57,254 nucleotides of DNA from Alteromonas sp. IB21 (GCF_016405965.1 NZ_JAEFCD010000010.1:1-57254), one strand, 5' to 3'. Counted from the stretch's first letter, positions 1-8,008 are shown. Notes: generated by a model not told the origin, from the sequence alone. Translations and numbers: made by a program.

Positions 1-126
1 TATGGTAAATATCGGAATCAAGAGCAGAGAGCCCTGAACGTCTGCTGTTTGTCTTTAGGCGACCTTGACTATCAAACCAGTTTCTACCAAGTTTTGCACA
101 AATCGGAAATGTCGCTATCTGGATGA
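1..126 (+). other. Open frame entering from the left edge, unidentified
   Basis: Frame 1 is open from the first base for 41 codons and stops with TGA at 124-126. It could be the C-terminal tail of a gene that starts outside the window. I recognise no family in it. It abuts the DUF3718 fragment that follows in another frame, so it may mark a recombination junction. The frame may also be open by chance at this length. Confidence 0.2.
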
Positions 127-283
127 AATTTCAATATCCAACCTGAGAATGCAAATAGCCAAAAAAATGCCTAAAAGTGATTTGGAAGCACCTGAAGCGG
201 ACGGAAAGACACTACAAGTTTGGGTTGCTGAGAACGGCTTACAAGATAACCCTATTGCAGCGGTAATTAACGACCGACTGTAA
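65..283 (+). pseudogene. C-terminal fragment of a DUF3718-type secreted protein
   Basis: The last ~45 codons align with the C-termini of the two intact paralogs downstream: KKMP, a D-L-x-x-P-E-x-D-GKTLQ-W block, GLQ, then a terminal ND-R. The signal peptide, the first cysteine region and the GISC block are missing. A 72-codon frame can be opened from a TTG at 65, but residues before about 27 are unrelated to the family, so this is probably a truncated remnant and not a working gene. It keeps the characteristic three-hairpin 3' element directly after its stop codon. That shows it was once a full member of this tandem family. Confidence 0.5.
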
Positions 284-293
284 TACCTTTTCA

Positions 294-366
294 CACCATG
301 TGAACCATTTCAACATGGTTGCAGAGAAATCTGCACTTTAAAGGCGACCTTCGGGTCGCTTTTTTC
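294..366 (+). terminator. Three-hairpin 3' element, copy 1 (with Rho-independent terminator)
   Basis: Hairpin 1 pairs ACCATGTGAA (295-304) with TTCAACATGGT (309-319). Hairpin 2 is TGCAGA-GAAA-TCTGCA (320-335). Hairpin 3 is GCGACC-TTCG-GGTCGC (344-359) followed by a T-run, a classical intrinsic terminator. The same architecture follows both other family members with different but compensating stem bases. Confidence 0.7.
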
Positions 367-1041
367 TTTTCAAAATGAAAATATAATCAAAAAGGAAATT
401 TGATATTAGCTCTCCTTTTTATTTTTAATTCGTAGCTAATGCCTAGCTAGCTTTAGCCACCGCTAGCTTTTCGTCCGAAAGTCCCTGGCCTATCGAAAGT
501 ACAGGCTCATTTTGATAAACACGCGCTAGGAATGCCTTATAGGCATCAGCTAATTTTTCTTTTTGAGCAAGCTCGCCAAACACTTCTTCTATCTACAAAA
601 AGATTAAGGTATCAGTTTCGCTTTGCTGAGCAGCGCGATGAAATATCTCGGACAATACATCGTTTTATTCCTAATGACTTTCCATCCTGATAGATAATAT
701 ATCGTCTCTTAATAAAGTCGATTTTATTGATGATGGGCTAAGCAAGCTTGCGGGTTCTGGCATGAATAGCGAGAATAGCAAAAGCAAAAAACGGCATGAA
801 CGCAGTTGTTTTGCACTTTTTTTGTTCATTTCCCGTCCACCAATCTTACTGTGCGTTAACCTCGCAGGCCCTTTAATACTAAAGGCTATAACGAAGTTCA
901 CGCCATCTACGCCTTTAGTATAAGGTATTAAGTGACATACATGGTTATTTGAGTGAATGTTTTTTAATCACCACGATTATCTTTTAATGAAACCCGAACA
1001 AACAATCTTTAAATAATTAAATATACGAAGGAAATTTAACC
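367..1041. other. Gene-poor stretch with decayed sequence and the copy-2 promoter region
   Basis: No intact gene is visible here. It contains a degenerate leftward coding remnant (443-661, listed separately) and the A+T-rich leader of the first intact DUF3718 gene. The leader ends in GAAGGAAATTTAACC before the ATG at 1042. A 76-codon leftward frame at 671-901 has no ribosome-binding site or recognisable sequence and is not called. Confidence 0.5.
443..664 (-). pseudogene. Decayed leftward coding remnant
   Basis: Reading leftward, a frame with natural protein composition runs from about 664 to a TAG at 443-445, interrupted by an in-frame TAG at 593-595. The last ~49 codons start IEEVFGELAQKEKLADAY and continue in amphipathic, helix-like composition (FLARVYQNEP, LSDEKLAVAKAS). 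The internal stop and missing 5' part indicate a pseudogene. I cannot name the parent family. A resemblance to the C-terminal helices of long-chain polyol dehydrogenases is only an impression. Confidence 0.3.
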
Positions 1042-1440
1042 ATGTTGAAAATCGTTAAAACTTCTCTAATCATTGCTACATCAACACTTGCTTTTTCAAA
1101 CACAGCGCAAGCAAATGACATAAACGAAGCACTTGCGAATATTTGTACTATCGTTCAGGCAGACGATAAGGGAGAGCTTCGCAAAAAGATGCGTAGCGTT
1201 CAGTCAGACTTTAAATTAAAGCTTAGAGATTACTACTCAGGTATTTCATGCGGCGGGCAAAGTTTAATCCGCGCCGCGCTTAGCAGTAACGCGGTTGAAG
1301 TAGGTACGCTACTGGTTAAGAAAATGCCGAGTAAAGATCTTGCTGAACCAGAATCAGACGGTAAAACATTACAAGCTTGGATTGCTGAGCAAGGACTGCA
1401 GAGCTCTCCAATTTCAGCTGAGCTTAACGACAGAATTTAG
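1042..1440 (+). CDS. DUF3718-type small secreted protein (copy 2)
   Basis: A 132-residue protein with a Sec signal peptide (positively charged MLKIVK, hydrophobic core, probable cleavage after AQA at about residue 24). The mature part has two cysteines, in NIC-T near residue 35 and GISC near residue 70, which could form a disulfide in the periplasm. A basic LRKKMRS segment, a GQSLIR-AL helix and a conserved GKTLQAWIAEQGLQ C-terminus follow. The composition and motif order match the DUF3718 family of Alteromonadales and Shewanella; no function is known to me. The ATG is supported by GAAGGAA about 9 nt upstream. It is the first of two intact tandem copies and differs from copy 3 at 13 residues, with many synonymous changes, implying selection on both proteins. 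It is followed by the conserved hairpin element. Confidence 0.8.
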   Translation: MLKIVKTSLIIATSTLAFSNTAQANDINEALANICTIVQADDKGELRKKMRSVQSDFKLKLRDYYSGISCGGQSLIRAALSSNAVEVGTLLVKKMPSKDLAEPESDGKTLQAWIAEQGLQSSPISAELNDRI

Positions 1441-1454
1441 GTATCATATCACAT

Positions 1455-1528
1455 CACCATGTGAATCAATTCAACATGGTTGCAGCGAATGCTGCACTCG
1501 AAGGCCCCACTGCTACGGGGCCTTTTTT
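1455..1528 (+). terminator. Three-hairpin 3' element, copy 2
   Basis: Hairpin 1 pairs ACCATGTGAA (1456-1465) with TTCAACATGGT (1470-1480). Hairpin 2 is TGCAGC-GAAT-GCTGCA (1481-1496). Hairpin 3 is AAGGCCCC (1501-1508) with GGGGCCTT (1517-1524) and a T6 tail. TTCAACATGGTT (1470-1481) is the exact reverse complement of AACCATGTTGAA spanning the start codons of both intact family genes. Confidence 0.75.
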
Positions 1529-1682
1529 ATTGGCGCGCCGCCTATGCGAAGACTGACTATCGCTTAAAGTATGCTTTCGTATACCCTGTTATTTTACCGC
1601 ATGTTTTTCAATTAGTTAGATTAGGGTTTAATACATCTCAACGAACAGACATTAACTAAACAACAACCGAAGGAATTTAACC

Positions 1683-2081
1683 ATGTTGAAAATCGTTAAA
1701 ACTTCTCTAGTAATTGCGGCATCTACTTTAGCTTTTTCTAACGCAGCACAAGCGAATGATATCAACGAAGCACTAGCAAATATCTGTACAATCGTTCAAG
1801 CAGACGATAAAGGTGAACTTCGTAAAAAAATGCGTAGCGTACAAGCAGACTACAAGCTAAAACTTCGCGACTACTACTCTGGTATTTCATGCAACGGCCA
1901 AAGCCTTATTCGCACGGCCCTTACTAGCAACGCCGTTGAAGCGGGTACACTGCTTGTAAAACAAATGCCTAGCAAAGACTTGGCTGAGCCTGAGGCAGAT
2001 GGTAAGACACTACAGGCTTGGATTGCTGAACAAGGCCTCCAGAGCTCACCTATTTCAGCTGAAATCAACGGCAGAATTTAA
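1683..2081 (+). CDS. DUF3718-type small secreted protein (copy 3)
   Basis: 132 residues, a close paralog of the preceding gene (119 of 132 identical). It has the same signal peptide with AQA cleavage site, the same two cysteines (NIC and GISC) and the same GKTLQAWIAEQGLQ C-terminus. The leader ends in CGAAGGAATTTAACC, so the start context AACCATGTTGAA is identical to copy 2. The 240-nt gap from copy 2, with a terminator between, suggests separate transcription. The function is unknown. A role in the periplasm or as an exported protein is inferred from the signal peptide only. Confidence 0.8.
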   Translation: MLKIVKTSLVIAASTLAFSNAAQANDINEALANICTIVQADDKGELRKKMRSVQADYKLKLRDYYSGISCNGQSLIRTALTSNAVEAGTLLVKQMPSKDLAEPEADGKTLQAWIAEQGLQSSPISAEINGRI

Positions 2082-2097
2082 TAATAAAATTTAGTCA

Positions 2098-2172
2098 CAC
2101 CATGTGATGTATCGCTTCAACATGGTAGCGGCGGGACGCCGCACTAGAGGCCCCTTCTTGGGGCCTCACCCT
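2098..2172 (+). terminator. Three-hairpin 3' element, copy 3
   Basis: Hairpin 1 pairs ACCATGTGA (2099-2107) with the arm ending TTCAACATGGT (2116-2126) across a longer loop. Hairpin 2 is GCGGCG (2128-2133) with CGCCGC (2137-2142). Hairpin 3 is GAGGCCCC (2147-2154) with GGGGCCTC (2160-2167). The T-run after it is weak and interrupted (ACCCTTTTC), so termination may be less efficient than for copies 1 and 2. Confidence 0.65.
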
Positions 2173-2649
2173 TTTCTAAGCCTCAAAATATTCTCCTATT
2201 TGTTCGCGCACCTGAAACGTTCTGTTTTTTTGAAAGTTAAGTAACGAAAGCTCACTTAAATATAGTTCAATTGTTGTAAAACCAGTTCCCATAGATAATT
2301 GCCCACATAGTTCGAAAGCATCAATCTACTTTACCATAACGTTAAAATCAGAGAGTGAATAAAGATGAACGGGTATGCACTTGATGATCTTCTTCTTGTT
2401 CAAGGAGACTAAACAAATCATAGCTTAAGTGATATTAGCAAGGAGAGTCAGGCGCAATTGCATAACTATGTGAAAGTTATCCAATTATGAAGCCCTTTAT
2501 CGTAGCAGCACTGTAATGCAACCTGTGGTACAAAGTTAGTAGAGAAGTGGCTGCTATTGTCCTCTCACGGAGATATACAGTAAGTCAGCCGTCTATATTA
2601 GAATGGTGTAGCAACTATCACGTTGCACGCTTGATTTAAGTTTTAAAAA
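2173..2649. other. Intergenic stretch with a possible decayed frame
   Basis: No intact gene. An ATG at 2365 opens 15 codons to TAA at 2410. The same frame then continues with natural composition (SLSDISKESQAQLHNYVKV) to TGA near 2490. This looks like a broken small gene, but the parent is not recognisable. The remainder shows nothing I can name. Confidence 0.25.
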
Positions 2650-2712
2650 CAAAAAGACCGAACTAAATGGCGTATCCAACTATAAATTGGTTACCCCATT
2701 CGCTCGGCCTTA
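2650..2712 (-). terminator. Terminator of the beta-oxidation operon
   Basis: Read leftward, AAGGCCGA pairs with TCGGTCTT (one G-U pair), and inside it AATGG pairs with CCATT and CCAA with TTGG, forming one long branched stem. It is followed by TTTTTGTTTTT. It lies about 55 nt after the acyl-CoA dehydrogenase stop codon. Confidence 0.65.
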
Positions 2713-2766
2713 GATGCACGTCTTTAGCTACGCGCGTATTTTAGAGCTCGTTTAACTACTATGGCG

Positions 2767-4566
2767 TTACTCGACAGCAAACATGCTCTCTGGCATAGAC
2801 ATCAAGTTATCTGCACCTGATTGCATAGCTGAAACTAACGAACGTGTTCGCGTTAACAGGCGGTCAAAGTAGAAACCTGTCGTTAAAATTTTGCTCTTGT
2901 AGAACTCGGTTTCCGTGCTACCTGCATCAAGCTGCTCTTGTGCTTTTACTGCCATTTTGAGCCAGAAATAAGCCACCGATACATAGCCTGAATACATGAG
3001 GTAATCGACAGACGCTGCGCCAATTTCATCTGGGTTAGACGCGGCTGCCTTACCAATATCCATGGTAATTTGCTGCCACTCATCAAGGTGTGAGCTGAGC
3101 GCATTGGTCCAGGCACTGAACTGGGCGTTGTCACGTAGAGAGTTGCAGTAATCGCGTACTTCTTGAACAAATACGTTAAGCAACTCACCGTTAGATCCCA
3201 TCACTTTGCGGCCTAATAAATCAACCGCTTGAATGCCTGTTGTACCTTCATACATGGTACAAATGCGCGTATCACGTGCTAGTTGCTCCATGCCCCACTC
3301 TTTAATAAAGCCGTGACCACCATAAACTTGCATGCCGTAGCTGGTTGCTTCTTGCGCTGTCTCTGTTAGAAACGCCTTTACGATAGGTGTTAAGAAAGCG
3401 AGTTTAGCTTCGGCCACCTGTTTTTCAGCAGCGTCATCACCGTAAAGCGTGACGTCTACTAACTGCATACAATAAGCAGCAAGTGCACGATTACCTTCCG
3501 CGAACGCTTTTTGCGTCAATAGCATACGGCGCACATCTGGGTGCACGATAATAGGGTCAGCCGGACCGTCAGGGTTCTTGCGTCCGGTCAATGAACGAAA
3601 CTGAATACGATCTTTTGCGTAGCGAAGTGCCCCTTGGAAGGCTGCTTCGGACGCAGCTAAGCCCTCAAGACCAGTACCAATACGCGCAGTATTCATGAAC
3701 GTAAACATGCAGTTCAAACCACGGTTTGGCGGGCCAATCAAGAAGCCTTTAGCACCGTCAAAGTTGATAACACACGTCGCGCTAGCTTTGATACCCATCT
3801 TATGCTCAATGCTACCGCAGCTAACGGCGTTTCTGTCTTGTTTTTCCCCGTCTTCAGACACGTTGAACTTAGGCACGACAAATAGCGAGATACCCTTAGT
3901 GCCTTCTGGTGCGTCTGGCAAACGAGCCAATACTATGTGAACGATATTTTCCGACATATCGTGCTCGCCAGCAGAGATAAAGATTTTTGTCCCCGTTAAG
4001 CTGTAGCTACCGTCTTCCTGAGGTTCCGCACGGCATTTAAGCATGCCAAGGTCTGAACCGCAGTGCGCTTCGGTTAGACACATTGTTCCCGTCCACTCGC
4101 CACTGATGAGTTTCTCAAGGAACATTTTTTGCTGTAGCTCAGTACCATGTGCTTTTAACGTTTCCATACAGCCTTGGCTAAGACCTGGATACATTGCCCA
4201 CGAATGATTCGCACCTGAGAACCACTCAGCAATGATAGAAGACAGTGAATAAGGTAGCGCTTGACCACCAAATTCTTCTGGGTGAGACATACTTGGCCAG
4301 CCACCTTCTACGTAAGTTTGATAGGCTTCTTTAAAGCCCTTCGGCGTCGTTACTTCGCCATCAACCCACTTACAGCCTTCTTCGTCACCCGACGCGTTAA
4401 TCGGTGCGAGTACGTTTTCAGAGAACTTAGCGGCTTCAGCGAAAATAGCCGACACCAAGTCTTCAGACGCTTCTTCGAAACCTAATTTTTGATAGTGATT
4501 TTGATACTTTAATAGCTCATGTGTTACAAACATGGCGTCACGTTGTGGAGCTTTATAACCTTCCAT
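2767..4566 (-). CDS. Acyl-CoA dehydrogenase, ~600-residue FadE5/DmdC-type
   Basis: A flavoprotein catalysing the first step of beta-oxidation, trans-2-enoyl-CoA formation from acyl-CoA. Residues follow the acyl-CoA dehydrogenase order: N-terminal helical domain, middle beta domain with the FAD/substrate motif CLTEAHCGSD, C-terminal helical domain with Y-G-GHGFIKEWG, and MYEGTTGIQA carrying the likely catalytic Glu. An extra ~120-residue C-terminal domain is typical of the 600-residue subgroup, which includes 3-methylmercaptopropionyl-CoA dehydrogenase (DmdC) of marine bacteria. The substrate cannot be assigned from sequence alone. The frame extends two codons upstream to a TTG at 4572, but the ATG at 4566 is the better start, with AGG about 8 nt before it. 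It is the last gene of a leftward operon, 9 nt after the thiolase. Confidence 0.88.
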   Translation of the reverse strand: MEGYKAPQRDAMFVTHELLKYQNHYQKLGFEEASEDLVSAIFAEAAKFSENVLAPINASGDEEGCKWVDGEVTTPKGFKEAYQTYVEGGWPSMSHPEEFGGQALPYSLSSIIAEWFSGANHSWAMYPGLSQGCMETLKAHGTELQQKMFLEKLISGEWTGTMCLTEAHCGSDLGMLKCRAEPQEDGSYSLTGTKIFISAGEHDMSENIVHIVLARLPDAPEGTKGISLFVVPKFNVSEDGEKQDRNAVSCGSIEHKMGIKASATCVINFDGAKGFLIGPPNRGLNCMFTFMNTARIGTGLEGLAASEAAFQGALRYAKDRIQFRSLTGRKNPDGPADPIIVHPDVRRMLLTQKAFAEGNRALAAYCMQLVDVTLYGDDAAEKQVAEAKLAFLTPIVKAFLTETAQEATSYGMQVYGGHGFIKEWGMEQLARDTRICTMYEGTTGIQAVDLLGRKVMGSNGELLNVFVQEVRDYCNSLRDNAQFSAWTNALSSHLDEWQQITMDIGKAAASNPDEIGAASVDYLMYSGYVSVAYFWLKMAVKAQEQLDAGSTETEFYKSKILTTGFYFDRLLTRTRSLVSAMQSGADNLMSMPESMFAVE

Positions 4567-4575
4567 ACCCAATAC

Positions 4576-5757
4576 CTATAGAACTTCAAATAAACCAGCA
4601 GCGCCCATGCCGCCACCGATACACATGGTACAAACTACATACTTTGCACCGCGTCGTTTACCTTCGATGAGTGCGTGACCCACCATGCGAGCACCGCTCA
4701 TGCCGTACGGATGACCTATAGAAATGGCACCGCCGTTTACATTTAATAATTCGTCTGGAATGCCCAACTTATCGCGACAGTACAGAACCTGTACCGCAAA
4801 CGCTTCGTTAAGCTCCCATAGACCGATATCGTCCATGGTTAATCCATGCTGCTTTAATAGCTTAGGAATGGCGAATACCGGGCCAATTCCCATTTCATCT
4901 GGTTCACAGCCTGCTACTGCAATACCGCGATAAATACCAAGTGGCTGAGCACTGCCTTTCGCTGCTGACTGCTCATCCATAATAACTGTTGCACTTGCGC
5001 CGTCTGAAAGCTGGCTTGCGTTGCCAGCTGTAATGCAGCCGCCTTCAATAACAGGGTTTAACGCTTTCAAACCTTCAAGAGTAGTTTCTGGGCGATTACC
5101 TTCATCTTTAGACAAGGTGACTTCGCGCTCAGAGGTTTCACCCGTTTCTTTATTGAACACCGCTTGAACTGCCGTAATAGGCACAATTTCGTCGTCAAAC
5201 TTACCGGCCTCTTGCGCCGCTGCGGTGCGCATCTGACTTTGAAAGCCGTATTCATCTTGTACATCGCGGCTAATGTTGTACCGCTTGCCTACCACTTCAG
5301 CCGTTTGCAGCATAGGCATGTAGATATCTTTGTGCTTAGCAACAAGTGCAGGGTCTACTGCTCGGAACATATTCATGTTCTTATTTTGCACCAATGAAAT
5401 AGAGTCTAAACCGCCTGCAACCATAATGTTGGTATCGCCAGTTCGAATCGAATTTGCAGCAACGGCAATGGCATACATACCAGAGCTACACTGGCGATCT
5501 AAGGTCATGCCAGCGACTGTTACTGGTAACCCACCCGCTAGACCTGCTAAGCGCCCAATATTCATACCGCCGCTGCCTTGGGTCAGTGCTGCGCCCATCA
5601 CCACGTCATCGACGCTGGTAGGGTCAATGCCGGCACGTGCTACTGCGTTTTGAATAGCATGCCCACCTAATGACGGTGCGGGTAAGTTGTTTAGGGTACC
5701 TTTATAGGCGCGCCCAATTGGCGTTCGTGCTGTACTTACGATAACTGCATCACGCAT
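4576..5757 (-). CDS. Acetyl-CoA C-acyltransferase (thiolase)
   Basis: A 393-residue thiolase carrying out thiolytic cleavage of 3-ketoacyl-CoA in beta-oxidation. The nucleophilic Cys is in DRQCSSGM near residue 90, the His base in [17 protein letters not shown], and the second catalytic Cys in [11 protein letters not shown] near the C-terminus. The length is usual for FadA/AtoB-type enzymes. The start ATG has AAGGAAC about 7 nt upstream, and that ribosome-binding site can be caught in a hairpin (5768-5786). The gene lies between the FadB-type gene and the acyl-CoA dehydrogenase. Together with them it gives dehydrogenation, hydration, second oxidation and cleavage. Confidence 0.9.
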   Translation of the reverse strand: MRDAVIVSTARTPIGRAYKGTLNNLPAPSLGGHAIQNAVARAGIDPTSVDDVVMGAALTQGSGGMNIGRLAGLAGGLPVTVAGMTLDRQCSSGMYAIAVAANSIRTGDTNIMVAGGLDSISLVQNKNMNMFRAVDPALVAKHKDIYMPMLQTAEVVGKRYNISRDVQDEYGFQSQMRTAAAQEAGKFDDEIVPITAVQAVFNKETGETSEREVTLSKDEGNRPETTLEGLKALNPVIEGGCITAGNASQLSDGASATVIMDEQSAAKGSAQPLGIYRGIAVAGCEPDEMGIGPVFAIPKLLKQHGLTMDDIGLWELNEAFAVQVLYCRDKLGIPDELLNVNGGAISIGHPYGMSGARMVGHALIEGKRRGAKYVVCTMCIGGGMGAAGLFEVL

Positions 5758-5767
5758 ATTGTTGTTC

Positions 5768-5793
5768 CTTTCAGTTGGGCTGAAAGTTCAGCC
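5768..5793 (-). promoter_or_regulatory. Two overlapping, mutually exclusive hairpins at the thiolase ribosome-binding site
   Basis: Read leftward, GGCTGA pairs with TCAGCC (5793-5788 with 5783-5778). A second stem pairs CTTTCAG with CTGAAAG (5786-5780 with 5774-5768). They share bases 5780-5783, so only one can form. The second stem includes part of the AAGGAAC ribosome-binding site of the thiolase gene. Confidence 0.5.
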
Positions 5794-5851
5794 AAAATTT
5801 AGCTAAGTTGACATGTCGCTTCTTAGCTTTGCCAATTTTTGTATGTTCAGG

Positions 5852-5873
5852 CGTAAGCGGCGAACCGCTCACG
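5852..5873 (-). promoter_or_regulatory. Stable intercistronic stem-loop with UUCG tetraloop
   Basis: Read leftward, CGTGAGCGG-TTCG-CCGCTTACG forms a 9-bp stem (one G-U pair) closed by a UUCG loop. It starts about 11 nt after the stop codon of the FadB-type gene. No T-run follows on the coding strand, so it is more likely an mRNA stability or processing element than a terminator. Confidence 0.5.
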
Positions 5874-5884
5874 TTTTAACGTTG

Positions 5885-8008
5885 CTATTTAGACGTAAAG
5901 TTTTTAAATGTGCCGCCTTCTTTCGCCAACTTAACAAGCAATTCGCTCGGCTCAAGCCACATTTTTCCGTACTCACCCAATTGATCACGGTAGGTGGTTA
6001 GCTTGTCTAAAATAGTGCTGAGCCCTACTTCGTCAGCGTATTGCATAGGTCCACCGCGATAAACGGGGAAGCCATAGCCGTAAACATAAATCACATCAAT
6101 ATCGCTAGACTTTGCCGCAATACCTTCGTCTAAAATAGCCGCCCCCTCATTGATTAGTGAATACATAACACGAACAAGAATTTCTTCATCGCTTATGTCT
6201 GAACGCTGCGAAACGCCAAGACGTTTAGCCTCTTGTTTGGCAATTTCTAATACTTCAGGGTCTGGTATAGGAACGCGACTAACAGGTTCGTAGTTGTAAG
6301 CACCACGCCCAGTTTTTAGACCGTTGCGTCCTTTTTCTACAAGGCGATCTGCTACCGCGCCGTAGGCTGGATCGTGTGAGATATATTCTTGGCGAGATTG
6401 ACGTACATAATAGCCAATATCTAATCCCGCCATGTCGCCCATCGTGAATGGCCCCATTGGCATGCCGAATTCTGTGAGTACGCGATCAACCTGTTCAGGC
6501 GTAGCCCCTTCAAGAAGCAATCGATTGGCTTCACGGCCGTAAGGTTCAATCATGCGGTTACCCACGAAACCAAAGCAAACGCCCACCAGTACCGCTACTT
6601 TATTAATGCGTTTAGCCATCTTCATACAAGTCTTGATGACTTCTGCAGACGTCTTCTCGGCCTTAACTACTTCAAGTAGCTTCATTACGTTGGCTGGCGA
6701 GAAGAAATGAAGGCCGATAACATCTTGTGGGCGTGACGTAGCGGTCGCAATTTCGTCTATGTCCAGTGTTGATGTATTCGAGGCCAAAATAGCGCCGGGC
6801 TTACACACTCTATCAAGCGTTGAGAATACCGTTTTCTTTACTTCCATTTTCTCGAACACGGCTTCGATGACAAGGTCAACATCAGCTAAGTCGTCATACG
6901 AAGTCGTGCCAGACAGCAGCGCCATCCTACTTTCCACCTGTTCCTGGGTCAGCTTGCCTTTTTTCGCAGAGTTCTCGTAGTTCTTGCGAATGAGTGCAAG
7001 ACCTTTTTCCAATGCATCTTCTTTGAGCTCAAGCATAGTTACGGGAATACCGGCATTGGCAAAGTTCATTGCAATTCCGCCCCCCATGGTGCCCGCGCCT
7101 ATAATTGCAACTTTTTCGATACTGCGCTCTGGCGTATTCTTATCAAAATCGCTCACATGACCTGCCGCACGTTCTGCAAAGAAGAAGTGCTGCTGCGCAC
7201 GCGCCTGTGCCGTATTCATGCACTCCATGAAAAGTTTGCCTTCATTTTTAAGGCCGTCTTCAAAAGAAAGCGTGTAAGCGCCGCGCACGGCTTCGATACA
7301 TTTTAATGGTGCAAAGAAACCACGGGTCGCTTTTTTAGTTTGTGCTGTCACCGCATCAAACACTGCTTGGGTTTCTTCAGACATGGTCAACGTGATATCG
7401 CTGGTACGCTTTATTGCTTTTTCCGGCGTTAGCGTTTGCAAATAGTTTTTTGTATCTTCAAGCAAGTGTTCCGGTTTGTCAGATATTTTATCGAAGACAC
7501 CTGGCAGTGCGACAACTGATGTTGGCTTTCCAGTAACAATCATTTCCAACGACGTTTGCGTGTCGGCGAGACGAGGAAGTCGCTGCGTACCGCCTGCCCC
7601 AGGAAGAATCCCCAGATTCACTTCAGGTAAACCAACCTTGTTGCCAGCGAAGGTTATACGATGATGACAGGCAAGTGCGACTTCTAAACCGCCACCGAAC
7701 GCGGGACCTGGGAGGACTGCGACGACTGGCTTTGATGCATTTTCTATTTTATCCAGTACTTCAGGCAGCATGGGAGATAAATCGCCGCCTGAGAATTCGC
7801 TAATGTCAGCGCCACCTGAAAAAATAGGGAGTGAAGAAGTAATAACGATAGCACTTACACTATCGTCATTGAGTGCATTGTCTATACCTTCTATCAATCC
7901 TACTCTAAGAGCGCGTGACAGCGCATTAACCGGCGCACTTTGCATCGTTAGCGTGGCAACGCCTTGTTTTACTGCATATTCTACGGCTTTATTTTCCATC
8001 TCTGTCAT
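5885..8008 (-). CDS. Multifunctional enoyl-CoA hydratase / 3-hydroxyacyl-CoA dehydrogenase (FadB/FadJ-type)
   Basis: A ~707-residue enzyme for the two middle steps of beta-oxidation. The N-terminal crotonase domain has the oxyanion and catalytic segments SGGADISEF, FGGGLEVALACHHRI and LGILPGAGGTQRLPR. After a linker near residue 300 there is a Rossmann motif, GAGTMGGGIAMNFANAG, for NAD. The C-terminal part carries the HFFSPANVMKLLEVV and VGFVGNRMIEPY signatures of 3-hydroxyacyl-CoA dehydrogenase. The first possible ATG (8014) directly touches AGGAC; the second (8008) has it 6 nt upstream and is preferred. It is the first gene of the operon, transcribed away from the dehalogenase. The gap of 127 nt to the thiolase carries two RNA structures. 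Confidence 0.9.
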   Translation of the reverse strand: MTEMENKAVEYAVKQGVATLTMQSAPVNALSRALRVGLIEGIDNALNDDSVSAIVITSSLPIFSGGADISEFSGGDLSPMLPEVLDKIENASKPVVAVLPGPAFGGGLEVALACHHRITFAGNKVGLPEVNLGILPGAGGTQRLPRLADTQTSLEMIVTGKPTSVVALPGVFDKISDKPEHLLEDTKNYLQTLTPEKAIKRTSDITLTMSEETQAVFDAVTAQTKKATRGFFAPLKCIEAVRGAYTLSFEDGLKNEGKLFMECMNTAQARAQQHFFFAERAAGHVSDFDKNTPERSIEKVAIIGAGTMGGGIAMNFANAGIPVTMLELKEDALEKGLALIRKNYENSAKKGKLTQEQVESRMALLSGTTSYDDLADVDLVIEAVFEKMEVKKTVFSTLDRVCKPGAILASNTSTLDIDEIATATSRPQDVIGLHFFSPANVMKLLEVVKAEKTSAEVIKTCMKMAKRINKVAVLVGVCFGFVGNRMIEPYGREANRLLLEGATPEQVDRVLTEFGMPMGPFTMGDMAGLDIGYYVRQSRQEYISHDPAYGAVADRLVEKGRNGLKTGRGAYNYEPVSRVPIPDPEVLEIAKQEAKRLGVSQRSDISDEEILVRVMYSLINEGAAILDEGIAAKSSDIDVIYVYGYGFPVYRGGPMQYADEVGLSTILDKLTTYRDQLGEYGKMWLEPSELLVKLAKEGGTFKNFTSK

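Noticed and set aside
671..901. 76-codon leftward frame
   Set aside because: No ribosome-binding site, no family resemblance, and unusual composition; probably chance in a gene-poor area.
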